A stretch of 64,000 nucleotides of DNA from Wocania ichthyoenteri Th78 (GTDB lineage Bacteria > Bacteroidota > Bacteroidia > Flavobacteriales > Flavobacteriaceae). Location of the stretch: positions 2,772,100-2,836,099 of the forward strand of contig NZ_KN525716.1 of NCBI RefSeq assembly GCF_000789235.1, written 5' to 3'. Below, piece by piece: positions 1 to 7,887 of this stretch. How positions within the stretch are numbered: the stretch's first letter is position 1; each line of letters opens with the position of its first letter. Both the position numbers and the translations under genes were made by a program. The notes beneath the pieces were generated by a model that had not been told where the DNA came from, ran no database searches, and worked only from the letters and a program-made list of their open reading frames with translations.

Positions 1-1
1 T

Positions 2-709
2 GTAAGACTTTTAATTTTTTGTTGGCTTGCTCTATTTACACATATGCTATTAGATGCATTTACAACCTATGGCACTCAGCTATTGTTGCCTTTTTCCAAT
101 TATCGAGTAAGCTTCGATAGTATTAATATAGTTGACCCTTTTTACACTTTGCCTTTATTATTAGGTTTAATTTTAAGCCTTACATACTTCAGAAATAAAG
201 ACTCAAGAAGTTTATATAGTAAGATTGGAATAGCTATTAGCTCTTTGTATTTAATATTAACTTTAGGAATTAAATCTTATGTAAATCAAAAGTTTGATGA
301 AGTACTAACTTCACAAGGAATTGAATATAATTCACTACTAACCGTTCCAGTTAAAATTGGGAGTATCAGTTGGTATGGCGTTGCTAAAACTAATAATAGT
401 TTATTTATTGGTAGGTACAATAACCTTTCGCCAAATCTAATACTATTTACGGAGTTCCCAATTAACAATCATTTGTTGAATGATATTCCTACTGAAATAT
501 CCTCAACTTTAAAATGGTTTTCCAAGGATTTTTATACAGTTGCAGAAAGTAACGGAAAATTACGATTGTACAATATGCAATGCGATATGCAAGGCATTCG
601 TACTTACGGAAATTACAAAGCACCAACAGCTTTTTATTTTGAAATCACACCGCTTTCAAATGGAAAATATGATTTAACAACAGGAATGCACAAAAAAGCA
701 TCAAAATGA
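2..709 (+). CDS. YdjM-like inner-membrane metal-dependent hydrolase, 5' end missing
   Basis: The reading frame is open from base 2, so the gene begins outside the window; an internal ATG at 44 is not the likely start. The visible HMLLDAFTTYGTQLLLPFS stretch resembles the HxxxD region of the YdjM/LexA-binding-associated putative hydrolase family (PF04307), membrane proteins that probably bind a metal. Two hydrophobic segments follow (about residues 35-52 and 62-77 counted from the ATG at 44), then a soluble C-terminal domain of about 140 residues with unknown role. It ends 48 bp before the permease gene and may share its transcript. The function of the family is poorly defined; the call rests on motif recognition only. 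Confidence 0.6.
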   Translation, partial: VRLLIFCWLALFTHMLLDAFTTYGTQLLLPFSNYRVSFDSINIVDPFYTLPLLLGLILSLTYFRNKDSRSLYSKIGIAISSLYLILTLGIKSYVNQKFDEVLTSQGIEYNSLLTVPVKIGSISWYGVAKTNNSLFIGRYNNLSPNLILFTEFPINNHLLNDIPTEISSTLKWFSKDFYTVAESNGKLRLYNMQCDMQGIRTYGNYKAPTAFYFEITPLSNGKYDLTTGMHKKASK

Positions 710-757
710 AACATACTTATCACATAGCTTTCAGTAATTAAATTAAAAAACTACTTT

Positions 758-2110
758 ATGAAAATATCAAAAATAAATAATCAAAAACTCTCATTATTAG
801 GCTCAATATCATTAGGTACTGGTGTAATGATTGGTGCAGGAATTTTTGTGCTAATGGGCCAAATTGCTGAATTAGTTGGCGATTTATTTCCTATTGCATT
901 TATTGCAGGTGCTTTAGTAGTTGGCTTTAGTTCTTATTCTTATGTAAAGTTTTCAAATACGTACCCTTCTTCTGGTGGTGTTGCAAAATTCCTAACAAAA
1001 GCATATGGTCCTGGTACACTAGCAGGTTCTTATTCTTTACTAATGTACGTGTCAATGGTAGTTGCTGAAAGTTTAGTGGCTGGTACTTTTGGTGCTTATA
1101 CCTTACGCCTTTTTCCAAAAGAATATGCTGGATATGCTTCTGTATTAGGTGTGTTTCTTATAGTGCTGGCATATATTATAAACATATCTGGAAACAAAAT
1201 TATTGAAGCAACAGCAACTTTAACAGCTATTATAAAAGTTATAGGTATCGCTTTATTAGCAATTTCAGGTTTGGTAATTTCAGGTTTGCCAACTATCACA
1301 GGAAACTTTATTACTACTAATAGTCAAACTTTACCAGATGGTTTTGGTTTTATAGCTGCATTAGCTTTGGCAATTCTAGCATATAAAGGGTTTACAACAA
1401 TAACTAATCAAGGAGGAGATATAAAAAACCCTCATAAAAATGTAGGACGTTCCATTATTATTTCAATTGTTGTTTGCACAATTATCTATGTTATTTTGGC
1501 ATTATCAGTTTCAGGAGCGTTAACTATTGAAGAAATTATTATAGCTAAAGATTATGCTTTAGCTGCTGCAGCAAAGCCAGTATTTGGAGAATGGGGTTCT
1601 ATATTGACTATTTTTCTTGCCATTATAGCAACTGTTTCTGGTGTAATAGCCAGCGTATATTCTGCTTCAAGAATGTTAGGAATGTTAGGTAATATGAAAC
1701 AAGTTCCTAATCTAAATCGCATCAAAAAACTTAAAAACCCTTCTTTGATTTTTACAGTTTCTTTGGCAATTCTCTTAACTATTTTGTTCGACTTAACTCG
1801 AATAGCTTCCATTGGTGCTATTTTTTATTTAATAATGGATATAGCTATTCATTGGGGTCTTTTTAGACGTCTGAAAAAAGAAGTAAAATTCAATCCAATT
1901 ATTCCAATTATTGCCATACTAATGGATGTAATTATTTTGGGTGCATTTATTTATATGAAATATCTAAATGATCCTTTTGTACTTATAGTGTCAGCAATTG
2001 GAATTGTTCTCATTTTTCTTTCTCAATATATTTTTATGAAATCTCATACTGATGAAGATGGAAATATGCATATGGGAATGGATATGGATGAACATAAAAT
2101 GATGAAATAA
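758..2110 (+). CDS. APC-superfamily amino acid permease with a Met/His-rich C-terminal tail
   Basis: 450 residues, the usual length for an APC transporter, with about 12 hydrophobic segments. The N-terminus has the family's signature GTGVMIGAGIFVLMG (residues about 20-34), part of the substrate site. Such proteins exchange or import amino acids across the inner membrane. The unusual part is the last 20 or so residues, rich in His, Met and Asp (HMGMDMDEHKMMK), a composition typical of Cu(I)/Ag(I) binding. Only 16 bp separate it from the Cu ATPase gene, so the two are probably co-transcribed. A role in copper handling is inferred from the tail and the neighbours; the substrate cannot be read from the sequence. 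Confidence 0.85.
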   Translation: MKISKINNQKLSLLGSISLGTGVMIGAGIFVLMGQIAELVGDLFPIAFIAGALVVGFSSYSYVKFSNTYPSSGGVAKFLTKAYGPGTLAGSYSLLMYVSMVVAESLVAGTFGAYTLRLFPKEYAGYASVLGVFLIVLAYIINISGNKIIEATATLTAIIKVIGIALLAISGLVISGLPTITGNFITTNSQTLPDGFGFIAALALAILAYKGFTTITNQGGDIKNPHKNVGRSIIISIVVCTIIYVILALSVSGALTIEEIIIAKDYALAAAAKPVFGEWGSILTIFLAIIATVSGVIASVYSASRMLGMLGNMKQVPNLNRIKKLKNPSLIFTVSLAILLTILFDLTRIASIGAIFYLIMDIAIHWGLFRRLKKEVKFNPIIPIIAILMDVIILGAFIYMKYLNDPFVLIVSAIGIVLIFLSQYIFMKSHTDEDGNMHMGMDMDEHKMMK

Positions 2111-2126
2111 TTTAAAATATAAAAAA

Positions 2127-4625
2127 ATGAAACATACATATCACATACACGGAATGACTTGCAACGGTTGTCGCAGTCACGTAGAAGAAACACTTTCAAA
2201 AGTGGAAGGTGTTTCAAAGGCTTCTGTTGATTTAGAAAAAGCAGAAGCAACAATAGAAATGGAATCTCATATTCCAATAGAAAAGTTTCAAGAAGCTTTA
2301 GAAAATGATGGTAGAAAATATAGTATTCATAAAGCAGGAGAGCATCATCATACCAAAGTAGAAAAGGAAAAACAACCAAAAGGAAAAGGCACAGGTACGT
2401 TTTATTGTCCTATGCATTGCGAAGGCGAAAAAACTTATGACAAACCAGGCGATTGTCCTGTCTGCGGCATGGATTTAGTCGAAGAACAAAATCTATCCAC
2501 AACTTCAGCAGAACAATGGACGTGTCCTATGCATCCAGAAATAATAAAAGATGAAGCAGGTGCTTGTCCTAAATGCGGAATGGATTTAGTGCCAATGGAA
2601 GCAGATAGTTCAGCGGAAGAGAAGACCTATAAAAAATTATTAAAGAAGTTTAAGATTGCAGTAATATTCACATTGCCAATTTTCTTAATCGCAATGAGCG
2701 AAATGTTGACCAATAATCCATTGTATGACATCATGGAACAAAAATATTGGAATTGGATTCAATTCGCATTATCAATTCCTGTCGTGTTTTATGCAACATG
2801 GATGTTCTTTGAACGTGCCTATAAAAGTATAAAAACCTGGAATCTTAATATGTTCACACTTATTGGAATAGGTGCTGGTGTAGCTTGGTTATTTAGTATT
2901 TTTGGTATGTTTTTTCCAGATATTTTTCCAAGTCAGTTCAAAACGGAATCTGGAGCAGTACACGTTTATTTTGAAGCAGCAACCGTCATTCTAACATTAG
3001 TGCTTTTAGGTCAACTTTTAGAAGCTCGTGCGCATAGTAAAACCAATTCAGCAGTAAAAGAATTGTTAAAGCTAGCACCCAATAAAGCTATAAAAGTAGT
3101 AGATGGCGAAGATGTTGAAGTTACCATCGATGCTATTGAATTAAATGATATTCTAAAAGTAAAACCAGGCGATAAGATTCCTGTGGATGGTTCGATAACA
3201 GAAGGAGATACAACCATTGATGAGTCAATGATTACTGGAGAGCCAATTCCTGTTAATAAAACAGTAAATGATAAAGTAAGTAGCGGAACAATAAACGGCA
3301 ACCAATCTTTTTTAATGAAAGCTGAAAAAGTGGGGAGTGATACGCTACTCTCTCAAATCATCCATATGGTTAACAATGCCAGTAGGAGTCGTGCGCCAAT
3401 TCAAAATTTAGCCGATAAAGTATCAGGTTATTTTGTGCCTGTTGTGGTCATTATCTCTTTACTAACTTTTGCGGTTTGGGCAATTTGGGGACCAGAACCA
3501 GTTTATGTTTATGCGTTTGTAAATGCTATCGCTGTTTTGATAATAGCCTGTCCTTGCGCTTTAGGATTGGCAACACCTATGTCTGTAATGGTTGGTGTTG
3601 GTAAAGGTGCTCAAAATGGCGTGTTGATTAAAAATGCTGAAGCACTTGAAAAAATGGATAAGGTTACGACACTAATTGTAGATAAAACAGGAACAATTAC
3701 TGAAGGAAAACCAACCGTTGAAACAGTAGGTTCTTTTGATGCTGATTTTAGCGAAAGTGATATTCTGGAATATATTGTTTCATTGAACAAAAACAGCGAA
3801 CATCCATTGGCAGAAGCTACCGTTAAATATGGAAAAGAACAAAACGCAGAAATTTTAAAATCCGAAGATTTTAGTGCCGTTACAGGTAAAGGTGTAGAAG
3901 CTACTGTTAATAATAAAAAGGTGGCATTAGGAAATCCTAAGATGATGGATTATGCCAATGCTGAGATAACCTCGCAAATGGAGGAAGAAGCTAAAGTTTA
4001 TCAAAAACAAGGGAAAACAGTTTCTTATTTATCAATAGATAAAAAGGTTACTGGTTATGTAGTAATAGGCGATAAAATTAAGGAAACTAGCGCCAAAGCC
4101 ATTAAAGAACTTCAAGACAAAGGTATTGAAGTCATCATGTTAACAGGCGATAATCACGACACAGCACAAGCAGTAGCAACAGAATTAAATCTTACAGATT
4201 TTAAAGCAAGTATGTTGCCTGAGGATAAACTTAAAGAAGTAGAGAAACTACAAGAAAAAGGAAAGGTTGTTGCTATGGCAGGCGATGGTATTAATGACGC
4301 ACCAGCACTTGCTAAAAGTGATGTAGGTGTCGCAATGGGTACAGGAACAGATGTAGCTATAGAAAGTGCCATGATAACCTTGGTAAAAGGCGATTTGCAC
4401 GGTATTGTAAAAGCCAGAAATTTAAGCGATGCTGTAATGAAAAACATTAAACAGAATCTATTTTTTGCACTTATCTATAACACATTAGGTGTGCCGATTG
4501 CAGCAGGTGTTTTGTTCCCATTCTTCGGAATTTTACTATCGCCTATGATTGCAGCATTAGCCATGAGTTTTAGTTCGGTTTCAGTTATAGCCAACGCATT
4601 AAGATTAAGAACAATTAAAGTTTAA
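2127..4625 (+). CDS. copA: Copper-exporting P1B-type ATPase (CopA-like)
   Basis: 832 residues. Order: HMA domain with GMTCNGC (Cys12, Cys15), a His-rich linker, two heavy-metal-binding modules of the CPMH...CGMDL kind (about 94-117 and 133-155), then the ATPase core. The core has the transmembrane metal site CPC (475-477), the phosphorylation motif DKTGT (Asp519), the HP pair in SEHPLAE and the hinge GDGINDAP (about 719-726). CPC plus HMA marks the Cu+/Ag+ export class, which pumps metal from cytoplasm to periplasm using ATP. It lies between the permease and DUF305 genes with short gaps (16 and 18 bp), consistent with one copper operon. All catalytic motifs are intact. Silver specificity cannot be excluded. 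Confidence 0.93.
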   Translation: MKHTYHIHGMTCNGCRSHVEETLSKVEGVSKASVDLEKAEATIEMESHIPIEKFQEALENDGRKYSIHKAGEHHHTKVEKEKQPKGKGTGTFYCPMHCEGEKTYDKPGDCPVCGMDLVEEQNLSTTSAEQWTCPMHPEIIKDEAGACPKCGMDLVPMEADSSAEEKTYKKLLKKFKIAVIFTLPIFLIAMSEMLTNNPLYDIMEQKYWNWIQFALSIPVVFYATWMFFERAYKSIKTWNLNMFTLIGIGAGVAWLFSIFGMFFPDIFPSQFKTESGAVHVYFEAATVILTLVLLGQLLEARAHSKTNSAVKELLKLAPNKAIKVVDGEDVEVTIDAIELNDILKVKPGDKIPVDGSITEGDTTIDESMITGEPIPVNKTVNDKVSSGTINGNQSFLMKAEKVGSDTLLSQIIHMVNNASRSRAPIQNLADKVSGYFVPVVVIISLLTFAVWAIWGPEPVYVYAFVNAIAVLIIACPCALGLATPMSVMVGVGKGAQNGVLIKNAEALEKMDKVTTLIVDKTGTITEGKPTVETVGSFDADFSESDILEYIVSLNKNSEHPLAEATVKYGKEQNAEILKSEDFSAVTGKGVEATVNNKKVALGNPKMMDYANAEITSQMEEEAKVYQKQGKTVSYLSIDKKVTGYVVIGDKIKETSAKAIKELQDKGIEVIMLTGDNHDTAQAVATELNLTDFKASMLPEDKLKEVEKLQEKGKVVAMAGDGINDAPALAKSDVGVAMGTGTDVAIESAMITLVKGDLHGIVKARNLSDAVMKNIKQNLFFALIYNTLGVPIAAGVLFPFFGILLSPMIAALAMSFSSVSVIANALRLRTIKV

Positions 4626-4643
4626 CTATAAAATCAAATAATT

Positions 4644-5126
4644 ATGGAAAATTCAAATCAACACTCAAATAAAGGAAACTATAAAACATTTTTTTTAATG
4701 TTAGGGTTGTCATTTATAGCAATGTATATAACCATGTACTTAAATACCTATGCCATAGACCATGTATATTTCAGCTTGACTCGCTTTTATATGGTTTGCT
4801 TAGGGATTTCAACGATGGCAGTTATTATGCTATTATTCATGCTGAAAATGTATAAAAACAAAAAGAAGAATATAGCAATACTTATAGGAAGCCTAGTGCT
4901 TTTTGTAAGTGCATTAGGATTAGTTAGAGCACAAGCACCAATTGTAGGAGATGTGCTTTGGTTAAAAGGGATGATTCCTCATCATTCTATTGCCATACTA
5001 ACAAGTGAACGAGCAGATATTCAAGACCCAGAAGTCAAAAAATTAGCAAATGCTATTATTGAAGCGCAACGTAAGGAAATAGAAGAAATGAAAGCAATGA
5101 TAAAACGATTAGAAAATGAAAAATAA
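4644..5126 (+). CDS. DUF305 membrane protein
   Basis: 160 residues. Three hydrophobic segments (about 15-33, 47-67 and 76-93) are followed by a helical DUF305 domain (PF03713) with the hallmark MIPHHSIAILTSERA and the terminal IIEAQRKEIEEM. DUF305 proteins occur beside copper efflux genes and carry conserved His and Met residues, so periplasmic metal binding is plausible but not established. The end overlaps the start of the next gene by 11 bp, which suggests translational coupling with the CusB-like adaptor. Confidence 0.82.
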   Translation: MENSNQHSNKGNYKTFFLMLGLSFIAMYITMYLNTYAIDHVYFSLTRFYMVCLGISTMAVIMLLFMLKMYKNKKKNIAILIGSLVLFVSALGLVRAQAPIVGDVLWLKGMIPHHSIAILTSERADIQDPEVKKLANAIIEAQRKEIEEMKAMIKRLENEK

Positions 5127-6894
5127 TAAATTAGTCATTTACATAGGAATATTAGCAGTAGGACTTTTGTTAGGATGGTTTCTTTTTGGTAATTCATCTG
5201 CTAAAGAAACTGAACATAATCACGAAGCAACAACAGAAACCAACCAAATGTGGACGTGTTCTATGCATCCACAGGTTATGCAACCAGAACCAGGCGATTG
5301 CCCAATTTGTGGTATGGATTTAATTCCTGCTGCAAGTGGAAGTGATGGTTTATTAGCAGATCAATTCAAGCTTACAGAAAACGCTATGGCATTGGCAAAC
5401 ATTCAAACGTCAATTGTTGGTAAAGGTAAAACAGAAGATAATACAGTTAAATTATCAGGGAAAATTGTAGAGAATGAAGAAGCTAATGCAGTTCAAGTTA
5501 GTTATTTTTCAGGAAGAATAGAACGTCTAAATGTAAGTTTTACAGGCGAAGAAGTTAGAAAAGGACAGTTATTAGCAACTATTTATTCGCCAGAATTATA
5601 TGCAGCGCAACAAGAACTTATCACAGCAGCTTCATTAAAGGAATCACAACCTGCATTATACAAAGCTGTACGTAACAAATTAAAATTGTGGAAGCTCTCT
5701 GAAAATCAGATTAATCAAATTGAAACTTCTGGTAAGGTTAAAGAAAACTTTCCAGTATATGCAACGGTTTCAGGTACAGTTTTTGAAAAATTAGTAGAAC
5801 AAGGGGATTATATCAAACAAGGTCAACCTTTACTCAAAATAGCTAATCTAAAAACAGTTTGGGCAAATTTTGATGTTTATGAAAATCAAATCGATTTATT
5901 TAAAAAAGGACAAGAGATTTCAGTCACTACTAATGCTTATGCTAATAAAGAATTTAAAGCCAAAGTAGATTTTATAGACCCTGTTTTAGATACAAAAACA
6001 AGAACTGTGAAATTAAGAGCTGTACTCAACAATAAACAGGACGTTTTTAAGCCAGGAATGTTTGTTGAAGGAAAAGTTAAAGGAATGAATTCAAGTAACG
6101 AACACGTATTGACCATTCCATCTACATCTGTTTTATGGACAGGAGAGCGTTCTGTTGTCTATATTAAAACAGACCCTACTCAACCTATTTTTGAAATGCG
6201 CATTATTACATTAGGTAATCAAATTGGCGATAATTATGAGGTGTTAGAGGGTTTGAGTATTGACGATGAGATAGTAACAAATGGAACATTTACTGTTGAT
6301 GGAGCAGCACAATTACAAGGTAAAAAATCAATGATGAATAAAAAAGGTGGTAAAGTTATGACTGGTCATGAAGGACATCTTGGAATGGGAAACAATCCTT
6401 CCGTAAATATTGAGAATCATTCTAATATGAATGAGAGGATAAAAGTGTCTAAGGACTTTAAGAATCAATTGAAAGTCGTTTTTAATGATTATATCAAATT
6501 AAAAGATGCTTTGCTTAAAGATGAATCTAATAACGTAATAACAGAATCAAAAAGACTATTGGGTAATTTATCTAAGGTTGATATGAAGCTATTAAAAGAT
6601 AAAGAGGCTCATGGTCATTGGATGTCATTAGAAAAAGAAATAAAAGCATCGGCAACATCAATTTCAAACACATCAAATATTGAATCACAACGAAATCATT
6701 TTAAGCACCTCTCATCACATTTAATTAGTACGATTCAGACATTTGGTATCAATGAAAAAGTCTTTGTTGAGTTTTGCCCGATGGTAGACGATAACAACGG
6801 TGCATACTGGTTGAGCAGGGAAGAAAAAGTAATCAATCCATATTTTGGGGGCGCAATGCTAACCTGTGGAGAAGTAAAACAAGTAATCGAATAG
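5116..6894 (+). CDS. CusB-like RND periplasmic adaptor with metal-binding module and DUF3347
   Basis: 592 residues, longer than a plain adaptor. It has an N-terminal membrane anchor (about 5-25), a heavy-metal-binding module with CSMHPQ...CPICGMDL (about 48-70), a barrel-sandwich/alpha-hairpin/beta-barrel membrane-fusion core (about 95-420) and a C-terminal helical DUF3347 domain ending in a Cys-containing FCPMVDDNNGAYW segment. Adaptors of this class link an RND pump to an outer-membrane channel and hand over Cu+ or Ag+. It overlaps the DUF305 gene by 11 bp. A second adaptor gene follows the CusA gene downstream, so this one may serve that pump or capture metal exported by CopA. Confidence 0.88.
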   Translation: MKNNKLVIYIGILAVGLLLGWFLFGNSSAKETEHNHEATTETNQMWTCSMHPQVMQPEPGDCPICGMDLIPAASGSDGLLADQFKLTENAMALANIQTSIVGKGKTEDNTVKLSGKIVENEEANAVQVSYFSGRIERLNVSFTGEEVRKGQLLATIYSPELYAAQQELITAASLKESQPALYKAVRNKLKLWKLSENQINQIETSGKVKENFPVYATVSGTVFEKLVEQGDYIKQGQPLLKIANLKTVWANFDVYENQIDLFKKGQEISVTTNAYANKEFKAKVDFIDPVLDTKTRTVKLRAVLNNKQDVFKPGMFVEGKVKGMNSSNEHVLTIPSTSVLWTGERSVVYIKTDPTQPIFEMRIITLGNQIGDNYEVLEGLSIDDEIVTNGTFTVDGAAQLQGKKSMMNKKGGKVMTGHEGHLGMGNNPSVNIENHSNMNERIKVSKDFKNQLKVVFNDYIKLKDALLKDESNNVITESKRLLGNLSKVDMKLLKDKEAHGHWMSLEKEIKASATSISNTSNIESQRNHFKHLSSHLISTIQTFGINEKVFVEFCPMVDDNNGAYWLSREEKVINPYFGGAMLTCGEVKQVIE

Positions 6895-6929
6895 TAAAAA
6901 TCAAATAATAACAATTAAATTTTAAAACA

Positions 6930-7370
6930 ATGAAAAAAGTAATTTTAAGTTTAGCAGTAGTAATGGCTATAGGTTTAACAAGTTGTAAAGACGAAACCAA
7001 GCAAGAAACAACAGAAACAAAAACGGAAGTATCTAAAGACATGGCTATGGCGGATATATCTTTTGGTGTTAGAGGTAATTGCGGAATGTGTAAAAAAACC
7101 ATTGAAAAAGCTGTTAACAAAGTTGAAGGTGTGGCAAATGCAACATGGGATGTCGATAAAAAGAAAATAGATGTGTCTTTTGATGATGCCAAAACAGATG
7201 AAATGGCAATTCATAACGCAATTGCAGCATCAGGTTATGATACTGAAAAGGTTTCTGGAAATGAGGAAGCTTACAGTAATTTACCAGGATGTTGTAAATA
7301 TGAACATGATATGGTAATGAATCAATCAGGAGATAAAAATGAAGAGGATCATTCAGACCATGACCATTAA
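6930..7370 (+). CDS. HMA-domain lipoprotein, periplasmic metallochaperone-like
   Basis: 146 residues. A lipoprotein signal with lipobox LTSC puts Cys20 at the acylated N-terminus. One heavy-metal-associated domain follows, with the metal site GNCGMC in place of the usual GMTCxxC, then a second Cys pair (GCCKYEHDM) and an Asp/His-rich tail ending HSDHDH. The protein probably sits in the periplasm and binds a soft metal before transfer to an efflux partner; this is inferred from domain and context. It follows the CusB-like gene by 35 bp and is followed by a strong hairpin, so it is probably the last gene of the copper operon. Confidence 0.82.
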   Translation: MKKVILSLAVVMAIGLTSCKDETKQETTETKTEVSKDMAMADISFGVRGNCGMCKKTIEKAVNKVEGVANATWDVDKKKIDVSFDDAKTDEMAIHNAIAASGYDTEKVSGNEEAYSNLPGCCKYEHDMVMNQSGDKNEEDHSDHDH

Positions 7371-7377
7371 TAATAAT

Positions 7378-7412
7378 TATAGAAGAGCCTTGTTAATTAA
7401 GGCTCTTCTATA
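7378..7412 (+). terminator. Strong hairpin after the copper operon
   Basis: Two perfectly complementary 14-base arms, TATAGAAGAGCCTT at 7378-7391 and its complement at 7399-7412, with a 7-base loop. There is no long T-run on the plus strand. The position, 8 bp after the HMA lipoprotein stop codon and before a new promoter region, supports transcription termination. Confidence 0.7.
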
Positions 7413-7436
7413 ATAAAAGTTACATGCATACGTTAT

Positions 7437-7472
7437 TTGCAACACCATTGCATTAAATAATTTATATCTTTG
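7437..7472 (+). promoter_or_regulatory. Putative Fur-family operator and TANNTTTG promoter for the efflux operon
   Basis: The motif TTGCAACACCATTGCATT at 7437-7454 contains the inverted repeat TGCAA-N5-TTGCA. It is followed 10 bases later by TATCTTTG (7465-7472), an exact match to the Bacteroidetes -7 consensus TANNTTTG. An almost identical motif (15 of 18 bases) lies at 13852-13869, just after the Fur-family gene, with similar spacing to a -7-like box. A repressor bound here would block the promoter. That the bound protein is the Fur-family regulator encoded at 13435-13848 is inferred. Confidence 0.55.
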
Positions 7473-7477
7473 CTACG

Positions 7478-7789
7478 ATGAAATTTTTAGCCTTCATATT
7501 ATCAATTTATATTTTCGCGCTTAATTTAGCACCTTGCGAAGATAATGCTACGCTTGATAATGAGGTTCAAACAGAAATTTCACAAGGAATGGACAATGAC
7601 CATCAACATCAAGATTCAGATTTATGTTCGCCTTTTTGTATTTGTCAATGCTGCCATGTAAGTGCTGTGCATTTTGATATTCCAGATTTAAAATTAGACA
7701 TATCTTTTATTTCCACAAAAGATGTTTTATACCTAAACGGTTCAGAAAAAGACTTCACAAATTCCGTTTTACAACCACCACAAGTATAA
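7478..7789 (+). CDS. Small Cys/His-rich exported protein (DUF6660-like)
   Basis: 103 residues with an N-terminal hydrophobic signal (about 1-18), a Met/His patch (GMDNDHQHQ) and a dense Cys cluster, CSPFCICQCCH, at about residues 50-60. Small proteins of this layout (DUF6660, recognised from memory) commonly precede CusA/CzcA genes in flavobacteria. Periplasmic or membrane-bound metal binding is plausible, but no function is established. It is the first gene after the putative Fur-family operator, and the start lies only 5 bases after the -7 box, so its leader is very short. Confidence 0.7.
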   Translation: MKFLAFILSIYIFALNLAPCEDNATLDNEVQTEISQGMDNDHQHQDSDLCSPFCICQCCHVSAVHFDIPDLKLDISFISTKDVLYLNGSEKDFTNSVLQPPQV

Positions 7790-7792
7790 TGA

Positions 7793-7812
7793 ATACCTGC
7801 AAACGCAGGTAT
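7793..7812 (+). other. Short hairpin between DUF6660-like and cusA-type genes
   Basis: ATACCTGC (7793-7800) and GCAGGTAT (7805-7812) pair around a 4-base AAAC loop directly after the stop codon at 7789. No T-run follows, so this may be an attenuator, an RNA-stability element or a weak terminator within the operon. A 12-base palindrome, TACCAGTTGGTA, follows at 7837-7848. Confidence 0.45.
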
Positions 7813-7887
7813 ATTATAAATCTATGCTACCATCGATACCAGTTGGTAACTATTCTTTATTTATAAATTCATTATAACTATAATTCT

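Noticed and set aside
1-709. Left ICE end at the window start
   Set aside because: No copy of the 44-bp att sequence or tRNA is present near position 1, and the first gene is cut by the window edge.
3011-3301. Minus-strand ORF of 96 codons inside copA
   Set aside because: It lies entirely within a well-conserved ATPase frame; a shadow caused by codon bias. The same applies to other antisense ORFs inside long genes.
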